Part shown: in pieces, positions 1 to 11,460 of the stretch
Layout: each line of letters starts with the position of its first letter
Numbering within the stretch: the first letter of the stretch is position 1
Assembly (NCBI GenBank): GCA_028829895.1
Contig: CM054179.1
Location: 31,651,117-31,715,116 of the forward strand
Source of the DNA: Sinotaia quadrata
Lineage: Eukaryota > Mollusca > Gastropoda > Architaenioglossa > Viviparidae
Reading direction: 5' to 3'
Length of the DNA: 64,000 nt
The notes under the pieces: model-generated
What the model was told of the DNA's origin: nothing
Database searches by the model: none
The model's input: only the letters and a program-made list of their open reading frames with translations
Program-made: the position numbers and the translations under genes

Positions 1-43
1 TGTGTGTGCACATGCATGCACACACACACACACACACACACAG
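1..43. repeat. (TG/CA)n microsatellite at the window edge
   Basis: A short TG run passes through an alternating purine-pyrimidine CATGCATG core into about 12 CA dinucleotides. It is cut by the window edge, so its true length is unknown. Confidence 0.95.
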
Positions 44-3000
44 AGCAATAATATTAATACTCTAATATTTAGTTTTATTAATGAATAGGTGCATATGTCT
101 TGCTTCAAAATACACACACTGCCCTCATTAACTTATGCAATGCTATCAGGTTCGTTTAATATCATTCTTAAAATACTTCTCAACATATAAATTTTATTTT
201 TTTAAAAAAGTACTGACATGCTTGAAGCACTAAATCAAAAATGCAAGAAACAAGTCATATCACAAAATCAAACATAACTACAAAATTAAATGCACAATAA
301 ATGTAATAAAGAGATGTATGAGAAAGGTTTCTAATGTAAGACCCTACATGACCAATCATAATATTAATAATAAAGGAGAGTTAACAATGATCCATTCAAA
401 AATTGTCAACCCCACCCCCACCCAGGATTCTAACATAACAAGTTATAATTATATACTATTACTAATAATATAGAAGTACTTTTTTTACTTCTATAAGTAC
501 AAATATTCATAAAATATACTTTAAAATCATTCAGACCAATATGATTATGAATCACATTTTTAAATAATATATTTTTTAATATAAATAAAGTTCAGCATTG
601 ATAGATCTCTCTCCCTTATAAAAGCACATCTTCAACAGCAGCAAATCTGGACCCAAGATGAATCAGCACATTAGTAAATTTCTAATGCTGATGCTAATAC
701 GCCTTGTGCAACCACTTCACACTCTCTTGACTTAATTTCTATAAATGATATATTGAGCAGTTCTCTGGATGGTCAGTTGCATGGAGAATAGAAAAGTTAA
801 TTATAGCCACAATCAGAAAATGGGAATTGATGGTCATTCTTTAAATGAGGTTTATGAGACTATTTTTAGCATAAGGTAGAAGGAGGGTGACAATGCCATT
901 ATAAGACACAACTCTAGTAAGTAGTATAAAACTATAACAAAATGCCTGCTTGTATTTATTGTAAATGTAACATTCAGAACTACAAAATCACATAATGTAA
1001 AAACATAAACAAAACTTGTAGATAAGTGAGAAGCAAAAAAAAATATGACAAATTTAATAGTTAATTAATGAACAGGTAAAAGATAAACAATTTATACAAT
1101 GTTTGGGATGTAAAAAAAATATCAGAACTGAATGACCTGAAGCTCTGAACAGTAGTGAATGTGAATGTAAATGTATTATAAAGAAAGCAAAGTGAAAATA
1201 GTGTTTAGACATTTTTCTGACCAATATGATGATAGAATGTTTGAGAATAGAATGAGACTTAGTCTTAAGAATAATTTGCAGAGTGCAATTTTTGTTCACA
1301 AAATGTTGTTTCATTTCATTTCTTCAAAATGAATGGTGTCATAATCAGAGATAAATTAACAGAAACACTACAGATGTAAAACTGAGAATATGGAATACAT
1401 GTACTTTTTAATATGTTGCACACTCTGTGTAAGTTTAGTTTCAGTACAGGTATACCTACTAACCTAGCCAAGCTATGCATTAAAAAACTGGCTCCTTGCA
1501 CAGACAGCTTATGTTGTTTCAAACTGTAACTCAGCAGACAGCTACCATCTTGCACACTGATCGTACCACATGAAATGGATATACATGTAATATGATGTGC
1601 TTTGAATTCTGATATCTAAAAAAATAATAAAAGTGAGAATTGTGGTAAGCTGAGATAAGCATTGTGTAGAATGTGTATTGCCCACCTTATGTACAGTATT
1701 CTTTCCGTGTCTTAGCATGTAGTGCTTTAGCGGGTGATAGTAAAACTAAAAGTGTTTGAAGTGCCTTAACCAGTCAGTTCAAGGACTCTCGCTGGCTTTG
1801 TTCAAAGAGTGCTATAAATTCTTGTTAGTCGTCTTGTAGAGTACTGTGTTAGGAGATATACTTTTATATATATATATATACTGTTTGATGCACTTTGGTA
1901 CTGTATTATAAGTTTATATATTTAGGAAAGGAATAGTTTATATTTTTAATCAATGTAATTTTTATATGATGACTGTTGCTACTGTATTTGTGTATTTTAT
2001 AGTACATGCATATGTATATGAGAATGCTTTTCATGCAGTTTGCCAATACAGATCCTATTTTATTTTAATTTAAATCTAAGCCTTTACATCAAACATTGGT
2101 ACTGATGATTATGTTTTAAAATACCATTATTATTATAGTTTTGTTACATGGTTAAATCATAACTTAACTCTTGGGCATTTAGCTGTAATTTATATTTAAA
2201 TGACAGTAAGAAAACACAGTGAAGTCAATTAGCACCAGTTTTAGTGATCAGCACTTGTACATAGGGACTTTCTTTGCCCCCACATTTTATAATATATTAG
2301 CATGCTTGGGGAAGCGGACAAAAAGTACAATATAATTATAAAATATAAATCCAACCTACTATGAACAACAGGAAGCATTCAAAACAGTTATTTAAAAAAA
2401 TTGGAAATTACATTACTACAATGAAGCAAAAGGTAGAGGGCTCAAATATGATAGATATCCAAGCAGCAAACCTAAATAGCAATAGAAGATATCACACATT
2501 AATAACTAAGCTGATATTAAGCAGCAAATGAGCAAATATAAACAAGATGTCAATGTAGTCAAAGACTAAACTTTGAACATCATTATAAATTGTAATTACT
2601 AAACTTCTGACATTTTAATTAAACTTAGCCTTGAGTTTCCCAACTCCCTCAACTATAAGTGTCCAAACAAGAGGATCACATCCCTTAACTGAAGAATGCT
2701 CAGACAGGATACAAAAAGTGTCAACCAGTGTATGGGGAAATCTGGGCAACAGATGTCAGAAAGCATAACAGGTGAGTTAGAAAAATCCAAAATTGACTGC
2801 TTTTCAGACCCACACCCAGCAACTCCTAAAGTCCTATAGTGAGCAACTGTCTCCTATAGTATCTTTCCCAGAATGAATAAAATTATGAGTGTCTAGACTT
2901 GTGGGAATAAACATACCTGTGCCTGTAATTATATAAACATAGCAATCATATAATATTATCTTATAATTCTAAATATGCTAGTATATCTGAAATTATTCTT

Positions 3001-5310
3001 TCAACTTTTCTTCATACCATTTCCTTTTTCAGATCAGCAAGCCAAATCTTTCAAAAACATAAAGATCTAAACAATTTCTTTGTGTGTTGTACCAAAGCAC
3101 TTTAATTAAACCATTAGCTTTTGTTTCTAATTCTTTGTGTGTTGGTTCTTACAATTTACCAAAGCACTTTAATTAGACCATTAGCTTTAGTTTTTAATTC
3201 CACTGAGTCATCTAGTAAAAGTAGTATTGAACACTAGTGCTTGGCTTGGAAACAACCTTCTCCACAAATGATGTCATATGTGGCATGAGAGACACAACAT
3301 CATAATTCATAATATGATATGCTGTAAAAGAAGCATTTTGATTTAACAAACTAAGATTACTACTTCTACTACTGTGTACCTGTAAACATAGCAATCATAT
3401 AATATTATCTTACATTCTTATAATTCTAAATATCCTTTTGTTTTAAATTTTAAAAAAATATTTCTGTATTTATGTTTCCATATATCTTTAAAAGTTTAAT
3501 ATTTAGTAACTTATGTATTAATAAGATTTAAAAATCTTATGCTCAATGTTTTTCTCTTAGATTTTTTTCTACTATTACAAGTAATAATTATAATAACATA
3601 TAATTTAATATATGTGTGACAGTTGTGTTATATTAAGAGAAATTCTGTAAAGTTAATTTTATTAAATAGAATTTTTTAATTGAAAATATATATAACCCCA
3701 TATATTGAAGGTGTCATTTTAAAAATAAAAGACTAAAATTTAGTAATCAGTATTTGAAATTTAAGATTAAATTATTTGGAAGTTACTTGAATTCTGATGT
3801 CATGAAAAATTATATGATGCTTCTCAATAAAGATTTTTAAAGTAAAATCTTTCTGAAAAACAGTTCTATATTCCTTATTTATTCTGTGTACTTATAAATA
3901 TCATTGATTGAGAAAACTAATGATAGGGTGATAATAATACTGAATGAATCTTTGAATCTGATTCATTGATTATGTGCCATTTCTTTATACTTTTATAGTG
4001 GTTTTCACCTTTCAGTATATATATTATTATATATTTTTCACAATTACTTTGTCCAAAGGATATTGTAGCAAATCCATTACTGAAACAGTGAAAGAAAACA
4101 GTGCTCCAACAGTGCATGAAGCCTACTGCCTAGTGACCAAAGTTTTTTTGAAATGTACACCATTTAAAAAATAAAGTCAAACAATACATTTATATTGACT
4201 GGGGTGAGGGGTGGGGAGAGGTTATTGTTTACCACCCTTAGTTTAAATGACAACAATGAATCTATCAATATTATAATAATGTATTAAGAGTAAAATATCC
4301 AATCAAGAGTATCAATTTCTCTTCTTTTTTTAAAAGAAATGCTTTCACTTCAGACTCATTCTAAAATTAGAAATAAAATTTTTAAATATTTTTTTTAGTC
4401 AAATATAATTATAACTTTAATAAAATAACTGAATAAGCAATAACAGTTAATACCAAAAAAAGATGAACAAAAAAAACAACTACAATGAGATTGAGAGATA
4501 AAATGATCTTGCACATTTAGTTAAATCTAAGCACATAAACATATCTAGTTTTAAATAATTAATGCTAAAATATGCAACAAATATGACAACAAAATGTAAT
4601 ACAATTCAAAGAGTTAGCTACTTTAAACTATTCTAACTATTCTAACATAGATTAATTGTTTTTATATTAATCAAACAAGTTTTTAATGACCACATGGTTA
4701 TTTATATTAGCAATATATGTTTTCTTCAAATTTCAATAATTTTATAAGTTTATTACATAATAGTACTGTAATAAAAATAAAATCATCCTTTAATGCCATA
4801 ATTATTATGTTGGCCTAAACATACATAGATCTATAATTAATACTAATAGTATATTATCTATCAGTTTTAAGTCACCTGACATTTTCACACACAAGTAATC
4901 ATATAAGAGTTATTTTAATGTTGGAACCAATAAAAAAAACAACCCTAAGTTGGCCTAACTTAGTGTTTTTCTATAAGATTTTAATAGAAATGGCAAGTTT
5001 TATATTTAAATTTAAAATAGTGACAAATGATGGCACCTAATATAACAAGTTGGTGAATTACATTTCTCTGCTAATAGTATCGTGTTTTTTTCACAAAATA
5101 AGTGTGTATTTTATAAAAATGCAAGAATATAGTAAATGATTAAATTAAAATTGGCAGTTTATATAATAATTCCCTATTTTATGCTGCAAATGTATGAAAA
5201 TTGCATATTGTGTCACAAAATTAAATTATTAAGTTCATTTAATTTATATATTAATAGATGCAAACAGAATAAAAAATCAGTGAAAGTTAGTAACACTAAA
5301 CAGGTGCAAT
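44..5310. other. AT-rich stretch without recognisable exons; presumed intron of the zinc transporter
   Basis: No frame on either strand shows a protein I recognise. The next zinc transporter exon, expected on the minus strand to begin with the rest of TM1 and a TM2 region carrying the conserved H-x3-D metal ligands, was not found here. If the gene continues leftwards, this whole stretch is intron and the remaining exons lie outside the window. The small open frames at 1054-1555 (minus) and 3917-4174 (both strands) look random. Confidence 0.6.
2932..3435. repeat. Local duplications within the AT-rich stretch
   Basis: Two separate duplications are visible. A segment containing AAACATAGCAATCATATAAT occurs at about 2935-2977 and again at 3383-3433. 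A second pair, built on TTCTTTGTGTGTTG then ACCAAAGCACTTTAATTA, lies in tandem at 3076-3130 and 3131-3197; its second copy is lengthened by a 12-base insertion. Confidence 0.8.
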
Positions 5311-5317
5311 ACTTACC
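5311..5317 (-). other. Splice donor closing the zinc transporter exon
   Basis: Read on the minus strand, the coding sequence runs GTG-G and meets GTAAGT, a consensus U2-type 5' splice site with the last exon base G at 5317. The exon stops after the first base of a Gly codon, so the intron is phase 1. Beyond the donor the open frame continues into a hydrophobic, non-homologous tail (starting KYCTC), as expected for read-through into an intron. Confidence 0.85.
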
Positions 5318-6226
5318 CACTGTCTCTCCTACCATAAACAAGACACAGAGTCCTAGCACAGCAAGAAGCTGTTTCTGTGCTAACTTGTCACTCATCTTTT
5401 GCCGTCTTATTCCTGAGTGGCAATGAGCTTCTACTTCAAAGTCGTAATCATCATCCACCCTTTGGTCAACTGAAATAGAACGGGGCAATGAATTAAGCAT
5501 CATTTCTCTTTCAGCATCTTCATGCATGCTCCAAGGCAAGAGCTCATCTTCTTGCCTACTGTCTGGTCCTTCAGCACAATCAATAACAATGGCTCCACCC
5601 ACCGATGTGAGAACCCTAACATCTGGTACGCCCTTATTATACGCATTAATATTTTTATCAGTCGTGCGTTCGGTTGACCAGTTTTGCTTTATTCCACAAT
5701 TTTGTGTGATCGGTAAGAGCTGATTATTATCATGCTGAAAGCTAGTTAATATTTGTGAAGAATCTGATCTTTTAGAGATTAGACTTTTAAGTTCACCGAG
5801 TCTCTTCGCTTCATCTAAGTCAATCGGAACTTTTCGATACGTATCCATTGTTAAAAATGTTGAGTCTCCACTTTCAAAGAGATCAAAGTTTGATTCAAAA
5901 GTAACAGACTCGGCACCATAAGGTTTACTGTCTACGCCTGAATAAAAATCAGAACTATTCTCGCTAGAAGTAAAACCTGCGTTTGTACATACTCGGCTTG
6001 CAGAACAAGAGATAACGATCTGATTTTGATTGTCACCAGTAGTACCATCAACCGCAGCAAAAGTGTTTAATATTCTTTCTTGGTGATCATGCTTCGCATT
6101 ATCTGCACTGAAATCTAATAATGGATTGTCGTCATTTTTCAGCTGCGTAGAAACAATATACGTTTGTACCTCACTTGTTAAGTTATATCCTTCTAATGGA
6201 CATTCGTCAACCGATCCTGCTGCCAT
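5317..6226 (-). CDS. SLC30A: Zinc transporter, SLC30A (ZnT2/3/4/8 group), first coding exon only
   Basis: Cation diffusion facilitators of this group are Zn2+/H+ antiporters that move cytosolic zinc into vesicles or granules. The exon encodes 303 residues plus one base of Gly304. Residues 1 to about 265 are hydrophilic, acidic and Ser-rich. An HCHSG motif follows at 268-272, then a basic linker, then the start of the first membrane helix (LLAVLGLCVLFMVGETVG, about 287-304). Both the HCH motif and the (F/I)M-x-G/A-E-x-V-G end of TM1 are hallmarks of the vertebrate ZnT2/3/4/8 group; in human ZnT8 the HCH motif binds zinc. I chose the ATG at 6224-6226: it has A at -3 and G at +4, and an in-frame TGA lies at 6242-6244. 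The open frame extends four codons further upstream only through a GTG. The N-terminal tail is much longer than in the human proteins. Membrane helices 2-6 and the C-terminal domain lie outside the window, to the left. Which of the four paralogues it matches best cannot be told from this exon. Confidence 0.87.
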
Positions 6227-6271
6227 TTTATAAGTCACATGTCATGTCACATGATACCATTAAAAATAAAA

Positions 6272-6312
<41 letters not shown>

Positions 6313-6842
6313 AATAAATAAATAATTTTAAAAAACAATGTTTTGGATTGAATCAGTGAGTACTTCCTCTTTGACAAGGAACCTTAAAACTTAAAAGGCT
6401 TACTATCCCCATCGGGCAAGTGGGTTTATCAGAGATAAGTGCTAGAGCGAGGTACTCTCACGACTGAATCAGTGAATGCGGATTCCAAGGAAGATTGAGG
6501 CACTATAAAACCACAGGCTATTACACAAGAAAATATATATGATTTTATTTAATTATAGGTTTATTTCTGAGAGACCAATCTTTCTGAACTTATTACTATA
6601 GCAATTACTTCAAATAATAATGATAATAATAATTAACAAGTTTAAACATTAAAAAGTTTCAAAATGAAGAATGAAGTTAACCATCTCGCCGATATTTGTT
6701 ATTTTTATTTTACACTTTAACTGAATGGTGTCTTATGGGCAGTCCTGAATATGTTTACTACATGTACTAGCATTCTTTTTTTTGTCATTTTGTCTACATC
6801 TATCCAACACATGATATATGTTTAAGGAAGGGTGATTGCAAA
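6227..6842. other. 5' flank of the zinc transporter exon, with a CA microsatellite
   Basis: This holds the presumed 5' UTR or upstream intron of the minus-strand gene. A (CA)n run, read as (GT)n in the gene's direction, occupies about 6277-6306, only 50 bases upstream of the start codon. I see no TATA box or metal-response element core (TGCRCNC) on the minus strand close to the start, so the promoter may be further right behind a non-coding exon. Confidence 0.5.
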
Positions 6843-7230
6843 TGGTGTTGTGAACCGCATTTATTTCTTCCTCTTACAGCCTGAAGTTCAAGCATGAATC
6901 AAGTCATATTGATTTGATTGATCACACTAGACAGTTTGACCAGACAAGTAGATGGTATGGGTGGGAGATTATGACTGTATGTTGGTGTTGTGTACTACAT
7001 TTATTCCTCTCACAGCCTGCAGTTTAAGCATAAATGAACCAAGCCACAAAGTCTTCACTGATTGATTGATAGACAGACAGGTAGATGGTATGGGGGAGTG
7101 AACATGACTGTATATTATGGCATTGAGTGCCACACTCACTCCATCATACCACAGCTTAGGCAGAAAGAGTCACAAATCAACATTATTAGTCTCACAAATA
7201 CTTGTCAATAGATGGATATATGGCATGCCC
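6843..7230. repeat. Degenerate tandem repeat, about 140-bp unit, 2-3 copies
   Basis: TGGTGTTGTG..CATTTATT, CAGCCTG.AGTT.AAGCAT, GATTGATTGAT and GTAGATGGTATGGG recur in the same order starting at about 6843 and 6982. A third, shorter and more diverged copy begins near 7118. No coding signal was seen. Confidence 0.7.
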
Positions 7231-7920
7231 AGAAGAGTCTGATGAACAGACTGGTGACATTTAATTTGTTTTAAAAAGTAGATTAAGACAACTGGCTACA
7301 TTCTAGCCTTTCTCCATCTTTATAACCTGGAGGAACCCTTGAAATAATTTTCAGGTCTCAGGAAATGCCTGATGGAATCCTTCATAAAAATAACTATCTA
7401 TGAGGCTTACTTTATTTCAATCATGATCTCTTGAGGAACCCCTAACAAACTCATGGAACCCTAGGGTTGAGAAACCCTATTCTAGATGTTAAAAGAATGT
7501 TGACAGTTGACACAATAGATATATAATTAAATCTATGTAAATAATTATATAACAAATGTTATAATGTAGTGAACATTCACTGTATTAGTAAGTATCTCTC
7601 AAAAAAAATGAATGAATGACAAATAGGACTGTTGACTGAAGACAAGAAATTGACAGCTAGGTCTATATGTGAAAATGGTAGCCAAGATCATAACTTGGAA
7701 TTGTTGCACTTAGCTACTAGCTAAGAAAGGACTAACAAGCCCTATGGTTAAAAGTATTCCATCACCTTAGGAAAACCTAAAATTTCTTTTAAAAAAACAA
7801 AACAAAACAAAATTAAACAGACAAATTATGGTATAAAAGAAAACTAAAAGTAGCCAAAGGGAGAAGACCCAGATTGATAAAGCAACAAAATCTATACTGA
7901 TGTTCTTCAGCTTAACAAAG
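7231..7920. other. No feature seen
   Basis: AT-rich sequence. The last part (about 7860-7920) may belong to the LINE-like remnant that follows, but it is too decayed to read. Confidence 0.5.
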
Positions 7921-7921
7921 A

Positions 7922-8362
7922 AATGACCAGATTAGAATCACTAAACTCTGGTTAGGAAGTGAAATAAGCAAATACAAAATAAAGTGCCAATGTGATTATG
8001 AGCACATGCTGAAAGACTGCAGACTAATAGGTCCAACACGAAGAGAACTAACTGATTACCTAATAGAAAATTATATAAGAGACAGGGGTCCTCAACCCAG
8101 CACAAAAGCAAGGCATAAGTATTTAAGCAAATTAAACTGCCTAATAATAAGCCACCCACAATACAAGCAAATTTTAAATAGAAACCTGAAAGGCCAGCAA
8201 TTAACTAATGCAAATAAAAAACAAATACCAAATGGTCCAGTGGGGAGAAAAAATATAGAAGTGAAGGAACAAGATTCAGGCAACAAATACCAAGACAAAC
8301 ATGGACAACAGAGCCAACAATCCGAAGAGATTCCAACTTCAATCACCAAGCCTGGAAAATGA
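7922..8362 (+). pseudogene. LINE-like ORF2 C-terminal remnant with a cysteine/histidine motif
   Basis: In one frame the translation runs from NDQIRITKLWLGSEISKYKI into KCQCDYEHMLKDCRL and then GPTRRELTDYL, staying open to a stop at 8360-8362. A basic helix leading into C-x-C-x(4)-H-x(4)-C followed by R-x-E is the layout found downstream of the reverse transcriptase in ORF2 of many non-LTR retrotransposons (typically ET-x-x-HLL-x-x-C). The usual residues between the first Cys pair and the His are shortened. No reverse transcriptase motif is visible upstream, so this is a 5'-truncated, decayed copy, and its assignment rests on one motif. The Lys/Gln/Asn-rich tail after residue 50 is not recognised. 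A 52-bp tandem duplication follows at 8552-8655 and may lie in the element's 3' part. Confidence 0.5.
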
Positions 8363-8551
8363 AAGCACTCAGTGGCTTGACTTAAGAAAAATAAAAAGCA
8401 GCTCCCACTCCCCCTGCACCCACCAGTCCTCACTTCTATTCCCCCCAAAAAAAATCTCCAGCACAAAGTGCTTCCCATAAGAAACCAACAAATTATTTCC
8501 TACCAAAATATACTCCTTGCCAAAACCCATTGCAAAAATTTTAAAGGCCTC

Positions 8552-8655
8552 ATAAAATGTTTAACAGATATTTTTATCACTTTAAATAAAATTAAGACCC
8601 AACATAAAATGTTTAACAGATATTTTTATTACTTTAAATAAAATTAAGACCCAAC
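8552..8655. repeat. 52-bp tandem duplication, two near-identical copies
   Basis: ATAAAATGTTTAACAGATAT begins at 8552 and again at 8604. The copies differ by one base (ATCAC versus ATTAC), so the duplication is recent compared with the decay around it. Confidence 0.95.
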
Positions 8656-8659
8656 ATAT

Positions 8660-10480
8660 TAATACTGTACAAAAGCAGCAACATACCTTTGCATTTGTCA
8701 CATCTGATATAGTGTGTGACAACAAGAATAATTAATGGTATATGCCATTGTGTGAGTTTTTGCTTTATATCACTTTGACTTTAAATACAAGCATCTAAAG
8801 TCTCTAAGTGTAACACATTTAAAAAGTGTGTATTAATAAATGTACATGTGATTGGTGTGGTAATTTTTAATTGAATTTGAATTTATTCATTGGCAATCAA
8901 TAATGGTGACATCATTTTTTTTTTATGCAGTTAAAATACAGTATTAAAGATTGGGATCTAGAATACCAGCTGCATGAAATAAAAAAATAAACAATGAAAG
9001 TAAATAAAGACTGTAATAATGTTTTATTATGCTTAGTTTGAGATGTATTACTTTTGATTATTATTGTCACCTGATGTAAGTTTTAATTATCAAACTGCCA
9101 TTCAAGATTAGTTCATTTATTCCATATCAGTATCTTATTTATTTATATTTGTAGTAATAAAAAATACCATGATATTTCATATGTTTGCCAACTGTCTGTC
9201 TTGTATAGAGTCTTAGAGTAAATTACGAAATAAAGCAGATAATCAGTTGAGTATATCTGAATTGCATATATAGACACTAATAATATGTTTTGTTAAGTAC
9301 AATCAAATTAATACTAAAAATTACTTTCATAAAATATTGCTCTGGAAACATAACACCATAGTAGTAATTAAAATAATAAAATTGAAATCATATCTTTTAA
9401 TAGGAAAATTTACATTAAGAAAATGTTTGAATATGCTAAAGAAGAGAAAAAATGTTCATCCATAGCTTAGAAAATAGTTAACATAAATTCCCATGCATTT
9501 AAAAAGAATCTCTTTTAAATAAGACAAATAAAGTATTTTTTGTCTCATTGTCAGAGGTGAAATTAGTTGAGCACTTATCGCTCCTTGGTTTAGATTAGAC
9601 TTAGTATTGGCACAGTTAGAAAAAAATCATTGGCTATTTATATACTGTACATTTTTTTATTGGTTCCTAGATTTCCAGACATTTCTAAATGCAACTAGAA
9701 ATAGAAAACTAGGCCAGATCAAGTGCATTTTGATAGGTCATTGACCTCAATGATGTGCGAATAAGGTACTTTCATCAGGGATGCCGGAATTTTTCCCATT
9801 CAATGATTCATAGAGGAAAAAGGTTTGTAAAAGGTTTTCTCTCTTCGACTTTTTTTTTTTTATAGTGTTACTGAAATATCACAGCAAACATAAGCATAAT
9901 AATCATCAAAGCTATATTGGTACCAATAGAATCTCTCAGTCATATAGAACTTAATACTGCTATAAAATCATAAAACATAAGAAAATGGTCATATGTAAAT
10001 TTTATTTATTCATAGTCTGAGAATAATTTAATTTATAGTTATACTAAGTGCATTCAAATAATGAGCATTATTACAAAATAAATATTAAATAAATCTGAAT
10101 AACATAAGAAACAGTACATTGATCATATTTATTCTTAAGTTAAATTTGAATAAAAATTATTTAATTTTCAGTTTAATATAATCCTCTGCAATTTGAACAT
10201 TAAATCACATCCACTCCCTTGTACTAAAACTAACTGAAACAACACAAAAATTGTCCTGTTTTGTTTGGTAGAATCCTGTTTTTAAAAGAAATGTGTGTAG
10301 GCCTAATCGAGACAAATGATCAATAACTAGGTAGTGAATATATTAGTAAGTAGGTAATGTCAATTTTCTTCAGCTTAAACTATATGTATTGAGATCTACA
10401 GTCTTGTCGTGAATAATGTAAGCCACTTATTAAGGATGAATTATAGTAGTAAAGTGAATCTTATCGCACTGAATTCAACA
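8660..10480. other. No feature seen
   Basis: Continuous AT-rich sequence with short homopolymer runs. No reading frame of note, no repeat array and no RNA gene recognised. Confidence 0.6.
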
Positions 10481-11055
10481 AACCCATACGACGATTGGAG
10501 TTGTCGTTTCAGGGAGATAATCTGATTAAATTTTAGAATTAAAACTATTTAAGCATTCACTCCCCTGCAATAAGCAGTTGAGAAACCCCTCCCCAAAATT
10601 TCAGCTGCAAAGATTGTAGAATATCTCAGACTAAGATTTATTTGCAAAATAGAAATTTATAGTTGAAAGATCATAGTGCGATATTGGATCTTAGATCTAC
10701 TAGATCACTGCGTCATCTATCTATCTGAACTAAGGGCTACATTTTATGGATAAGCTTCACGCCCAGGATCAGTTCAAATGTTCTAACACTGAGCATTATA
10801 GACAAACCAGAAAAATTGTTATCAGTACGTGGTCAAACAAACTGAATTTTAAGATGATAACTGTTGTATTATGCTGCGTATTGTTGTGTGTGTGTGGTGT
10901 GTGCTTTTGTTTTGGCTTTGCTGGGTCGCATTAAATGAAAGAGGTTACTCAACCGTGCCGCGAGATTAGCAGTGTTCTGCGGACCATTGCCCATTACTTA
11001 GCCTTGAGAAAAATCGTTCTCTTCTCCCAGTATATGAGTGTTTCTCTCTCTCTCA

Positions 11056-11100
<45 letters not shown>

Positions 11101-11460
11101 CGCGCACATATGCGCGTACATGTATGTATGTGGGCGTGTTTGGGGGAGGATGGGCAAATTAAAATGAATCACGTCACTGGAATACAGAGATTCGAGCGAG
11201 AATTTCTGTTTGTGAATCGCACCAAGCGTTAGCTTTCAGATAGGGAAGGAACACGGTTGATTTTCAGAGGACGCGAAATATAAAGAAGGCATTCCTCTAC
11301 AGCTGTCGTCACGAGCTCAAGTCTGAACTGACACTTCATAAATAAAACGACGAAAAAGTAAAAAAAAAAAAAAAACAAACAAGGTCCACGGTCGAGCTCT
11401 GACGAGGAAACTATGAAAGAATTGTGAAGTAGGCCCTGACAAGCCGGCTACGATCTAAGC
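10480..11460. other. Region keeping more CpG than its surroundings, with a (TC)n microsatellite
   Basis: CpG dinucleotides are visibly commoner here (for example 10490-10510, 10960-10990, 11180-11300) than in the flanking AT-rich DNA. A (TC)n run lies at about 11043-11091, followed by alternating GCGC/GTAT sequence. This could be an unmethylated regulatory region or simply younger sequence. No open frame is convincing; the frames across 10935-11232 are microsatellite translations. Confidence 0.4.

Noticed and set aside
6236..6238. GTG four codons upstream as the zinc transporter start
   Set aside because: Nuclear genes start at ATG; the ATG at 6224-6226 has a good initiation context and an in-frame stop lies at 6242-6244.
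11035..11232. Plus-strand frames with Leu-Ser runs resembling a signal peptide
   Set aside because: The hydrophobic run is the translation of the (TC)n microsatellite.
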